A stretch of 64,000 bases of DNA, from positions 1 through 64,000 of the forward strand of contig CAICTM010000152.1 of the NCBI GenBank assembly GCA_903772945.1, written 5' to 3'. Position 1 is the first letter of the stretch. Each line of letters opens with the position of its first letter. Below the pieces are notes generated by a model, which saw nothing but the letters and a program-made list of their open reading frames with translations, did not search any database and had not been told where the DNA came from. The DNA comes from Seminavis robusta (taxonomy: Eukaryota > Bacillariophyta > Bacillariophyceae > Naviculales > Naviculaceae). Positions 35,172 through 45,183 of this stretch are shown piece after piece. Position numbers and translations under genes: made by a program.

Positions 35172-38100
35172 CTATTCTTCTCCTTCTTCATCCCATTCAA
35201 AGAAAGGAGTGTTATCTTCTGTGTCACCAGACTCCACATCCACAACTTCTCCCTCTTCCACAACAAACCTTTTGGCCAGACAGATCTCCAACTCATTTTC
35301 AATGGAGCCCACGCCGGTGTCCAAGTTGGATCTGTGCACAAGCTTCTCCTTGAGGATGTAAACCATGTCCACTTCTTCCTTCCTGGATCTTTCCAAGCGC
35401 TCCTCATTGGTTGGTTTGTGGCGTGCCTCTGCTTTCTTGATCCGATCACAGGCCAAAATGTAGGCTTCAACGACGGTATCCTCCGCAGTTGTTTTGAAGT
35501 TGCGACGAGTGACACTGGGACCAATCTGTGGCTTCTTTCTGTGGGTGCGCTTGTTGATATTCAAGCCGTGCTCTTTGATCTGATCTTCGGTGGGCTTGTA
35601 ATACTCCTTGGCGTATTTGTCGAGCTGATCTTTGAAGGACATTGTGCTTCCTTCTTCCGGCACATGCATGACTTCGTTGGCAAGCGACTCATATCCAAGC
35701 ATGTACTTCCGGCACTTGCGGCGGAACCGCATGGTTCTTGCCGCATCATTCATTCGGAGAGCTTCGTTGGCAACTGCGATGAAACTCTTGAAGTTGATCC
35801 GACGGTCCATTGGCATGCGTCGAATGTATCTTTTCGAGAAGCCCCAAGTGTCTTCGACTCCTTCGCCGGCAATGTTTGGATGGTACTTTGGCGTGAAGAC
35901 GACGGTGACCTTGCAGATTGCGTCTGAGAGCTTTTGCGCAAGGAACTCTAGATCGGTCATTTCGCTGGCAAAATCAGGACGATTCGCCATGAGCCGTGAC
36001 AAGATCCACCGTTCATGTCCTTCCTTGATGTTGCCGTCTTCATCCAAGTCAGCTTTTGCGGCATCCTTGTGGTACTTGCTGTCGGCGTAGTCCTGTTCAT
36101 TGATCCATCCCGTTTCCCAGAGGACCTGACTGAGCCCCTTCGCCCGACCAACCCAACCGAGCGACTTGATGCGGAGCTGATCCTTGAAAATATCAAGTCC
36201 CGCCTCCTGCATGCGCTCCTGCAAAGCAGTCTTGGTGAGATGGCTTTGCGGCAATTCTTTACCGGCAGCTAGGTATTCTGCCTTCATTTCTTTGACGGTC
36301 TTCGGGACGCTCTTGGTGCTTTTGACGAGAGTGTTCAACGAAATGCCATCCTCTACCGCTTTCTCTTTGAGTTTCTTCAAGCAGCCCTTGCCCTTATCAA
36401 GCGTCTTGGGATCTACGTCGCGGTGAGCTGCGATTTCCTTACGGAGTTGTGCGGCGCTCTTTGGCTTGACTTCATCTTCGTAAAAGATATCAAACCGCTG
36501 GGCCAACCGTTCTTCGGGAGTGAGGTACCAAGGGCCGTCGTCTGGGTTCAACTTGGACTCGTCGGATTCCCACATGATCGACTGTTCGTCTCCCACTTGA
36601 TAAAGCGACGGACCGAACGATCCAATGCATCCCACGCCAAGTGTGGTTTCCCGCATATGTGTCTTGCTCCCATGATCTTTAAGCATGCAGTTGACGTCCA
36701 AGCCTCCATCGATCTTCTTGGTGTGGCCGCTGCTTTGATCGAACAGGAAGACGAAATCATGTCCTGGGAACTTCACCTTGACACAGTCGACCATATCTTC
36801 GAATTGAATCTTCATTCGGTTGCCATTCCAGTAACCGTCATGTCCTTGGCCGATTTGGATACAACGCATGAATGGGGATTTGCACATTTCTTCCGCTGCC
36901 TCTTTGGTGATCGGCCGCTTGTGAGAGTCTCCCAGCTCAACATTGGCGGCATCTTCGGAGATATAGTGGGTCTCTTTGCGCCGTTCATTGATTTCTTCAA
37001 GAAACTCGGATATATCTGGATCCATTCCGAAAGCATCCGAGACGAAGGCACTCACATGAAGACCTTGGCCGTCGTTCTTCTTACGGAGAATTTGCTCACC
37101 GTCAACGCTCCAAGCTTTCTTCGAAACGATGAACTGCATGAATACAGACTCGTCTTGTCCAATGATGATGACTGGACGCTGAGTGGAGTCAAAGTCACGC
37201 TTGAGTCCTCCACCAAACTTGCGCTGCTCCTCAGGTACGAATTGAAGGAGTTTTTCATGATTGGCGTCAATGTGGTATTCCCGCATCTCAACTTCTTCGT
37301 CTTCTTCTCCAATCTCGTATGTCTCGTAGTGACAGCTTGTTCAACGCATCTTTCCCAAGACCACCCGTACCAGGGAATTCTGTCGAGAGCCACTTCGTAT
37401 GATCGACAGACGAAGATTGCCTTGTTCGTGATGGATTGTCTTGCACTGACCGAGAGTTCTTCGAAATCCTGGTCCGTGCCTACGAGGATTGACGGCATCT
37501 CTCTCCAATCGTCAAGGGCGGATCAAAGCTTCGCGACGCGCTCTTCCAAGCAATCTTTGACGGTTTGTTTCGGCGAAGGTTTGAAGACAAGACGAAACCT
37601 TTCGTACTCGAGCCTTGTCGGATCAAACTTCGGAGTATCTGGCTGGGGCTTGCGTGAGGCACTGGAGGTAACCACGCTGCGGCAGAATGAAGCATCCTCA
37701 AGAAACGAGTCGTCATCTTTGGCCGCTGACGGACCAGAAATTGTTTTGGGTACGGAGTCATCATCTTTGGGCACAGAGCCGTCATCTATGACGATTGATT
37801 CGTCATTCTGGAGCTGGGAGACGTCATCGTCGAGCTGGGAGACGGTATCTTCAAGCTGGGAGACGTTATCTTTGGTAGGAGAGTCGTCAGCGCCGAGCTC
37901 GTCCTTTTCTAAATCAACGTGTCAAACCAACGCTCTTAGATACTCCCGCGATGAACGGCGACGGCGAACCGCAGCACGGGGACTACGGCGAACCGCAGTA
38001 CCACCGTTTACGGCTGTGGGCTCAAATGGAACGGGATTTGGTTTTGGCTTCGGGCTACCGGGACGATGGCTGTCGGTACGAGTACGAGGATGGTGCGCTA

Positions 38101-38854
38101 GCGGTGTCTCTTCCTTGTTCTGCCTTTTCGATTGTCGTTGCGGAGTCTGTGCCGTCTCTGATTGCTGCCTCTTGCGGTGGTCGTCGTCGTCGTTTGGATG
38201 CGGTAAGTCTTTGTTCGACTCGACTACAACGGTTGTTCCCTCTAAATTCCCCGTGCTAACAGTTGTGGTGTTATTGTTAGGCTTTTCTTTTTGGTTGTTG
38301 AGAGTTTCCCTTGGCTGCCTCCTCAACTCTAGAGCCAGTTTCTCATCCATCTCTCCAAGGCTGTCAGCTCTGTTTCTTGTTGATATTGATCTCTCTCCAT
38401 AGGATTTCATTGCTTTGAAGTCAGCATGAGAGCCAGCTTCAATTTCATGTGATCTGAAGAGTAAGTCCTGCCATGTTTGTTTGTCTTGTGGAAGTGATGG
38501 AGTCTTCTTGTACTTGATGGATCTGGAAAGGAACACTAACCATCTCTTCTTCTTTGTTGACAGAAATCCTTCACTGATGGTGTACTGCTTCTGTGTGGAG
38601 GTCTTGTGGAAGTACAGAGGTTTGTTCTTTTTGTTGCTGCTGATTTGGAATTTGCCAGTTTGATACTCCTCCACTGCCTTTGACAGTTGCCCTGTGGCCA
38701 CATCCTCTGACTGCACATCATATCTTCTACACATGACTGCTTTGAGGGCGCCAATGGTCAACCAACAGTCCTTGAAGGGAGAGACATTGTCTTCCTTCTT
38801 GGCATCAAGGAGATCAACCACCAATCCAGCCAGGAATTCTCTGCTGAGCTCCAT
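35172..38854 (-). pseudogene. Decayed DDE transposase gene with an intact catalytic-domain frame
   Basis: The minus strand from ATG 38854 encodes about 1,230 codons interrupted by TGA at 37922-37924, TGA at 37523-37525 and a one-base shift near 37330. The last part (37286-35172, 704 codons) is uninterrupted. It contains GQDESVFMQF (D45 of this part), FVFLFDQSSGH (D183) and PKYHPNIAGEGVEDTWGF (E478), the spacing expected of a DDE superfamily nuclease; similar proteins are widespread in fungi and diatoms. The N-terminal part begins LSREFLAGLVVDLLDAKKED and has a basic, Ser/Arg-rich middle. The 704-codon frame could still be translated on its own, but the conserved region continues upstream of its first ATG, so I treat it as a decayed element. 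Element ends were not found. Confidence 0.65.
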
Positions 38855-38865
38855 GACAAACGTTG

Positions 38866-38942
38866 GAGATAGCAAATCCTTTTTGAGGGGTGGCTCTGTG
38901 AGTGTGTTGGGGAGCTAGTTCTAGAAAAGGATTTGCTATCTC
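38866..38942. repeat. Perfect 18-bp inverted repeat with 41-bp loop
   Basis: GAGATAGCAAATCCTTTT at 38866-38883 is exactly complementary to AAAAGGATTTGCTATCTC at 38925-38942. It lies immediately upstream of the transposase-like gene's first ATG. Confidence 0.9.
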
Positions 38943-40063
38943 AATGTATTGGTAGAGCTAGAGACCATTTGGCCAACACTGTTGCCATGGTGGTAAAATT
39001 TAATCTTCCTTGTTCTTTTCTTGATTCTTTGTTCTGCGTGGCAACCAGTCATTTTCGCGGCAACCAGTCATTTTCGCGCGAAGATTCGCGAAACGACCAC
39101 TTCCGGGTTCCCATTTCCGAAAACTGAAAAATAACCGTCAAAAACGCTCACATTTTGACACCTGTCAGCGGTAAAAGAACTCATCCTGTACAAACTGCCT
39201 TTGGGCAGGGCTATCGTCTTTCCAGAATTTCAAATAATGAGACCACACTGTGTCGTTGGTGCTGTTTCCTTGCAATGGTTATTGCCTCGTTGCAACTCGA
39301 CTTGCTGGTTGCCTGAGCTGCCAAGCTGAGCTGCCAAGCTGAGCCAACCACCGAGGCCCTCAACGTGGTCGCGAAAATCGGGCCACTGCGTCATGATGTA
39401 GTTGAAGGTCGGGTGGAAAGATTTAAATCCGTCTGGGAGGCCCTCAAGACGGATGCTGGCACCCACGCCAGCTCCATCGCCCTGACACTGGACCGCGTGT
39501 GAGTTCCCGAAGAAGCTCATTTAGAACTCGTTGGTCTCCACGAATACTGTCCATCTTGCGGCCCCCATTGTCCAGCATTGCCAACAGGGTCTTCTACTGG
39601 TTGGCCAAAATGGTTTGATGCTTGGGCGCGCAATTGCATTAGCGGGCGCTGCTCGCCTCGCCCACTTCAATAGCTATGGTAGCAGTTGATTTTTCCCTAC
39701 CATAATAAAACATGGAGATGTACAGCTAAGCGTAAGGAAGAACCGTGCCCTTGGGCTCTGCTTATGGTTGGATGGAGTAGATGTAACAGCCGCGACCAAA
39801 TCCTACAAGTTGCTGGCTGGAGTAGAGGGAGGTTTACGGACTACAAAGCACATAGTCTTTCGTATTCCTTGACAAGTAGTACATTCTTAGTGTTTCTATG
39901 CATAATCTTTCTCTTTGAAATTGGACGGTGGAACTGACGTGAAGAACTTCGGACTCACGTCGGGCGCAATGATGGGAAGGGCAGTGCAATGTTGAGCCAG
40001 TCGAGGTTTTCGTTGGAATGAGTGAACCCATGCTGGATGTTCGACGACCGCCAGGTATTGGTT
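38943..40063. other. Intergenic with degenerate copies of the family locus
   Basis: Bases 39195-39330 resemble 41815-41905 plus 42150-42200 (GGCAGGGCTATCG, TTTCAAATAATGA, TATTGCCTCGTT, CGACTTGCTGGTTGCC). Bases 39555-39600 resemble the KMDTILAML coding block (CCAGCATTGCCAACA). Bases 39930-40063 are the 3' flank of the family gene. A 96-codon minus frame at 39520-39230 lies in this remnant and is unlikely to be a real gene. Confidence 0.45.
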
Positions 40064-41167
40064 TTACTTCTCTTCTTGAGTCTCATAGTCGTCGAAGAGA
40101 GTGTCGACCTTGTCGACAATAGTGTTGAGCTTAGCGATGACCTTGGTCAAGTCTCCGATTTTCTTGCGCAATCCAGCCACAGCAGTATTTTTGAGGTTTT
40201 CAAGCCCTCCAACCTCGTCGGTAGCAAGCTCTCCAATTTCGTTGTCCAATGCGGTGAAAGCGCCCATGATGTCCTGGAAGCATCGTTCTCGGCGTTCACT
40301 CTCGCGGTTCTGAATGGCTTCCTTGCGCAGTGAGGCCAAGATTTTCTCGAGCTGCTGCTGGATGGTTCCATGAGTAGGGTCCAAGAATTGCTTGATCACA
40401 TCGGGTGTACCGGTACCAAAGGCAAGGTCAAGTTTGGTGTGAATCTCTTTGAAAAGTGGGTCCAAGGATTGCTTGATCACATCGGGTGTACCGGTACCAA
40501 AGGCAAGGTCAAGTTTGGTGTGAATCTCTTTGAAAAGTTGCTCGAGCTGCTGCTTGATGAGAACGGTGAATGCAGCCGCTCGTTCGTCTTCCAAATCGCC
40601 GTCTTCGTCGCCCTGCTGGGAAAACAATGTTCCCGAATATTGGATTGTGGCCGATGGAACTTGAGCCCATACCATCGAGCCCCCACCTGAGGATGGCACT
40701 AGAACCCGAACCATCGAGCCCCCATCACGGTCTTGAATGCCCAGCATTGCCATCACAGCATCCATCTTTTGCTCCAAGGTTTGGGTGGAAGGGGCCTCAT
40801 GGCCAGTAGGCGGTTGAACGTACTGCTGCGGATTGATTGTCGTGGAAGGACGAGACGGCGGCAAAGCAGTTGCCGTTGTCGGCGCGGGATGAGGACACGG
40901 AGATGGCTGCCAACCAGGGTGGGGGCATTGGCCGTTGGCTGGTGCCAGCGGATAGCCAAAGGGAATCGGTGCATGGCCATGCGGGATCCGGTTTGGAGCC
41001 GGAGGTTGAACATATGGGGCATTGCCGTTTTGCTGATGAGGAATGGCTCCGAGCATTGCAGCTGAGGTCGCACCCGGAGCTGGAGCTGCAACGGTTGGTG
41101 GACGCGCCGGAGGATTTTCGTTGCCGTCCACAACAGGCAGCAGTGTTGGATCCACAGAGTTGGTCAT
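40064..41167 (-). CDS. Coiled-coil family protein, 367 aa, with a recent 27-residue duplication
   Basis: I choose ATG 41167 (MTNSVDPTLLPVV); the frame is open further upstream, but that part looks like leader. The first 130 residues are Pro/Ala/Gln-rich. The family motif PSTQTLEQKMDAVMAMLG follows, then repeated GGSMV motifs, a coiled coil containing KEIHTKLDLAFGTGTPDVIK twice in a row, and a second coiled coil to the C-terminus (KKIGDLTKVIAKLNTIVDKV). The nearest paralogue is at 33.5-34.1 kb, with matching 5' and 3' flanks. Function unknown; an oligomeric protein is all that can be inferred. Confidence 0.6.
   Translation of the reverse strand: MTNSVDPTLLPVVDGNENPPARPPTVAAPAPGATSAAMLGAIPHQQNGNAPYVQPPAPNRIPHGHAPIPFGYPLAPANGQCPHPGWQPSPCPHPAPTTATALPPSRPSTTINPQQYVQPPTGHEAPSTQTLEQKMDAVMAMLGIQDRDGGSMVRVLVPSSGGGSMVWAQVPSATIQYSGTLFSQQGDEDGDLEDERAAAFTVLIKQQLEQLFKEIHTKLDLAFGTGTPDVIKQSLDPLFKEIHTKLDLAFGTGTPDVIKQFLDPTHGTIQQQLEKILASLRKEAIQNRESERRERCFQDIMGAFTALDNEIGELATDEVGGLENLKNTAVAGLRKKIGDLTKVIAKLNTIVDKVDTLFDDYETQEEK
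40375..40540. repeat. 81-bp tandem duplication inside a coding region
   Basis: The block with CTTGATCACATCGGGTGTAC and CAAGTTTGGTGTGAATCTCT occurs twice almost without differences and in frame, giving two copies of a 27-residue coiled-coil segment. Confidence 0.9.
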
Positions 41168-42573
41168 GATGATGTCAAGGACTTGGGCTACGGTACGGTA
41201 ATTCAGAAAACAAGAGACAATACGGAGTGGAATGTCAACAGCAAGAAAAATGGCAACTGTTTGACGAGACGATCGACGACGAAGGTGCTTTGGATATTGT
41301 GTTCTCTCAAGAACAGTTTTCGGATGGGTTCGGCTTTCGAGTCCGCCAATCAAATTGCTTCGTGTCACGTCTCAAAGCGAAAACGGTTGGAAACAGACCA
41401 ATGTCAACGGTTTCAACCTGAGCTCTAATGCGTGTTCGTTTCCACGACGTGGCCGCGTGGAAGCGTCCCCAATCACGGAATACCGTAGGAGTTTTGCAAA
41501 AATCGCATGAGCACGGCGATGCAGTCTCTTCTTATTGATGGTTGTTCCGAGTAAAGCTTTCCTGGTGGGGTTCTGTGTCAATGATCGTTTCAATCAAGAA
41601 GTAGCCTACACAGCTCCAGGAAACAAGGCCAACCAATGCTAGGGGGGGGGGCGAATGGTGCTACCGGCAGAAAATGGTGCTACCGGCAGAAAGGCCATTG
41701 CGGTTTCCAGACAAGCCTGGAACCAATCCACCAGGACGATACGAAATGATACTACTAGCTACTATCTGTTTGACGGTCAGCTATATCTTTATCATTACGG
41801 TATTGTTACTACAGAATTCCCAAAGGCAGGGCTATCGTTTTTCAAGAATTTCAAATAATGAAACCACATTGTGTTGTCAGTACTCCTGCTTCCTTGCAAT
41901 AGTTTGTATTTTGTGGCTGATTGGATTTGTATTGTCATGTGTGGCCCTGCCAATGGCTCTCCCCCGGTCTCTCGATCTTGGGAATTGATTCCATTCAGTC
42001 CACGTGCGCAGCATCCTCCTGATCTTCAGAGACGCTTGGTGGAAGACGACGGTCCTCCCTTCTCAATGAGATTGAAGCTCCGCATTGTTTCCACTTGAGG
42101 CTACGAGTTGATCGTTCAAAAGCTGGTGTACCTGTGCTCGTTGAAAATCGGTTATTGCCTCGTTTCACGTCGACTTGCTGGTTGCCAAGCAGAGCCACAT
42201 GTTTGTAGAACAACGAATAGTTGGGAATACGTAGCAGTAAAAGCAGGTGCAAAGTGCAATGAATTGTTGCAAACCTTCTGGCAACTGCAGCCCGCAAAGC
42301 TTACGGACTGCGCCGATGGGGCATGTTGGGGAACCACCGCTCCTGGTTGATTGTGAGGCGTCATAATATAATATCTTCAGCCGATACTATCCGTTGTGCA
42401 TTGCTTGTTCTGCTGTTGGTTGTGATTGCTGGATGAGGCTTGTTGCAGTCAGCTGACGGGGGGTGAATCTTGGATAATGTAAATAATCCACCTACAAGTC
42501 TCTTTGTCTGACTGGACTGTATTCATGTTCTCTAACACTCTAATTCCCCTTTTTTGAAGATGGATCTCGGATA
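41168..42573. other. Intergenic, family-locus flank
   Basis: Contains duplicated flank sequences shared with 34.4 kb and 39.2 kb, a run of ten G near 41643, and a 25-bp direct repeat GAATGGTGCTACCGGCAGAA at 41652-41695. No supported gene; frames at 41995-42297 and 41372-41593 are fragments of the repeated flanks. Confidence 0.45.
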
Positions 42574-42905
42574 GAGCCTGTCCATGCCTAATAAAACCAC
42601 AAAGAAATCCTTGTGGGTGATGGAAATGGACCCTTCCTTCCCAGTTGAGTCAGACCCAACCCATCCATCCATTCCACATTCCAGATATGCCTCTCCCTGC
42701 CTAATAAAAGCACGAATCTGGATTCGTGCGAACGAATCCAGGTTCGTGCTTGATGGAAATAGACCCTTCCTTCCCAGTTGAGTCAGACCCAACCCATCCA
42801 TCCATTCCAGTCATGCCTGTCCAAGCCTAATAAACGCACGAATCTGGATTCGTTCGCACGAATCCAGGTTCGTGCTTGATGGAAATGGACCCTTCCTTCC
42901 CATTC
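42574..42905. repeat. Palindromic satellite family, three longer units
   Basis: Three units share the frame TGTCCATGCCTAATAAA ... TGATGGAAATGGACCCTTCC and the tail AGTCAGACCCAACCCATCCA with the 15.8-18.7 kb array. The central palindromes differ: CCACAAAGAAATCCTTGTGG in the first, and CACGAATCTGGATTCGTG with CACGAATCCAGGTTCGTG in the other two. Unit length is about 120 bp because the tail is retained in each. Confidence 0.88.
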
Positions 42906-44198
42906 CAGCCAGACCATACCCGGTCATGGCGCTGCTCTGCGATAGGATTTCGATGGCAAGCAAAGAAGCAGAGAGACAAAGCATGCACCCACTAAACAAT
43001 AGAATAGTGTCGACCGTTGATTTGCCCACAGGTTGTTGCTGTAAGATACTATCTTGTTGTGAATGACGTCAGTGAATCGGCACAAATCCAAAAAGTCCAA
43101 GCCAGAACCCCATTCCCACTCGGCAGCATCCATTTATGATAGTTGCGAATGCCAAACAAACAACGCAAACATCAAACATACACAGTCATAGGGTATAGGT
43201 ACGGTATACATGCATACCGTTGCCTGTAGCGTCGCGGCGGTAGGTTGTTGCTTCGTAGCACAGAGCCATCGGTGTCGATTTCGGAGAAAGGTGTTGTATT
43301 GGATAAAATGGGGCAACTTGAGATCGAAGGTCGCCTCGAGATCGTTGATGTCACTTATGGATTTCAAAGACAGAAAGGAGGCACCGGGTGTGCATTCTTG
43401 ATTGGGGTTTAGTGCGGTACACGGGCGGTCCATGTACCGGTTCACTGTAGTGTACCGGAGGTTATGTAAGGAAGAAGCGCTCAGTCGAAGGATAGTACAG
43501 TACCAGTATCTACCGGTACATACGGACATGTACCATAGCTACCGGTAGGTAACAATGGCAAGGTGGCTTGTTTTGTATGACATCCCATTCCATCAAGCGT
43601 AGAATTCCGAGAGGTTGCTGAAGTTCTCATTGGCATGGCAGGGTGGCAAGCCAGCTGTACACAATTGCAGGTACATAATTGGCGGTATCCATGATCAGAA
43701 TGCTCCACAGCGACGACACGATGGGATTGTCACAAGTAATCTACCGCTTCGTGCATACATACTGGTACCGGTACTGTACGTAATGGTACATCCACTCTTC
43801 GTTTGTTGGATGACGACTGCTCTCACGTGCACGTGTAGTATAGTTCGTGATGGTTCTTGACCGCAAAAACGGTTCCTGACTCCTGACTACGACTCGACTC
43901 GACTCGTCACTGGTCGTACCGGTTCTCTGATGCTTTGACTATAATAACGCTTTTAATTAACGGTTCTTTTTGGAAACTGTGACACAGATCGATTTGATTG
44001 GCCAATTTCCACAAGCCGCGAGGTTCCTTTTTTGCAGAGAACCCTCTTGAGAACTTGCCTCCAAGGAATTCTGCTGAAGGCGATGGAAAAATCGTCTCCT
44101 CCACCACAATTGAGCATTGGGCAGCCATCAGACCGTCACAACTCCAGCATTGACAGTCTCTCTTTGCTGTTCGTTCTATCTCATCATCTACTAGGACA
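42906..44198. other. Intergenic
   Basis: No gene with support. Contains a second-strength copy of the CRE block (GAATGACGTCAGTGAATCGG, 43061-43080, followed by AAATCCAAAAAGTCC) and several ACCGGTA words. Confidence 0.5.
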
Positions 44199-44585
44199 AT
44201 GACAGAATCCAACCCAACCATCAACTTGACCGATGCCACCCCGAGTAGCGAGGGCAACACTGGACCGGCGGCAGCTGGGACTGTGGAAGCGGCGGCGTCC
44301 ATATTGATGGAGGCGGGGGTGAACTTTGCGGAGCTGCAGCTTCCGCAAGGATTACAGCGATTCGATCTTACTTTCAATACCGGCGCCACAACCAACAATG
44401 ATGGATCGGTTACGATGGACCCGACCTTCGTGGAAAAGCAGATAGCCTTCTTTGAAGAGCAGAGAGCCTTCAACAAAAGACTGGAAGCCAAAGTGGACAA
44501 AATGCTCGCGAATCAAGCTCAGATCAAGGCCAACCTCGTCGCTCATGGCCTTTGGGAAGCTACCGGTACTAGCAACAGTCAGTAG
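44199..44585 (+). CDS. Small coiled-coil family protein, 128 aa
   Basis: Single exon from ATG 44199 (context GACAATGACAG). An Ala/Gly/Thr-rich start is followed by FAELQLPQGLQRFDLTFNTG, homologous to LQLPAGLQHFTIV at 33.5 kb and to LSALTNLNLTIHND in the KOW-like gene. A helix with EKQIAFFEEQRAFNKRLEAK follows, close to EKQLAFNERLEAKLD in the KOW-like protein. So the small protein corresponds to the central module of the KOW-like protein alone. It lacks the KMD motif and the KOW end. Function unknown. Confidence 0.6.
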   Translation: MTESNPTINLTDATPSSEGNTGPAAAGTVEAAASILMEAGVNFAELQLPQGLQRFDLTFNTGATTNNDGSVTMDPTFVEKQIAFFEEQRAFNKRLEAKVDKMLANQAQIKANLVAHGLWEATGTSNSQ

Positions 44586-45027
44586 CTCCACACAGTGAAC
44601 CGTGATCTCCAATGATGAAGAAAAATTCAAGAAAAAAGACAAAACGTGATCTCCTTGTGATGGATGTCCTACATTCATCTTTGCGCCATGTCATTCTCAC
44701 AAGACCATTCATACTGTATCGGCCAACCAGGAGGCCTTGAACCATTGCATCCAGATAGAGGAGCTCGATGGCTTCACGACAACTCATACTTTCAGGTGAA
44801 CCTATATTGGGGATCCTCATTCTAGTATAGTTACTAAACGATCGTGTAGACCATTTGGCTTTCCCCAAAGTTGTTGCCATCGGTGGTGTCGTGCATCTCG
44901 TGTAGTGCTGTAGTTAGACTAGTTACACGAACATCCTGTTGGGAGATGTAGAAATGCAACGCCAACATATTTCTTAACGATGAGGCTTTTGAGAGGGAAA
45001 CAAGCTCATGACTGAAAGATCAATCCC
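44586..45027. other. Intergenic
   Basis: 3' flank of the small family gene and upstream DNA of PLGG1; no feature recognised. Confidence 0.5.
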
Positions 45028-45183
45028 GTCTGAGAGCTCGTGTCTCATGACTCAAAGATACCTCGTGAATGACGTCAGTGAAATCCAAAAGTGCAAGCAT
45101 GCGAACGCCAAGCAACAAGTAAGTGAACGACGCCAAGCAACTAGACTAATGAGACGACCACAAACACACACACACTCACCACC
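45028..45183 (+). promoter_or_regulatory. Putative PLGG1 promoter with CRE palindrome
   Basis: A perfect TGACGTCA is at 45070-45077, 107 bp upstream of the ATG, inside a block (CTCAAAGATACCTCGTGAATG ... AAGCATGCGAACGCCAAGCA) that is duplicated at 3.9 kb. bZIP factors bind such sites. In Phaeodactylum, TGACGT-type elements mediate CO2/cAMP repression of carbonic anhydrase genes (established for PTCA1). Whether this site works in the same way is inference. CACACACACACTCACCACC directly precedes the start. Confidence 0.5.

Noticed and set aside
36423-38402. 659-codon plus-strand open frame
   Set aside because: Antisense to the DDE transposase-like gene; its hydrophobic, Cys/Phe-rich composition is typical of a complement of an acidic/basic protein.
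43907-44500. 197-codon minus frame
   Set aside because: Antisense to the 44.2-kb family gene, which has homologues in this window.
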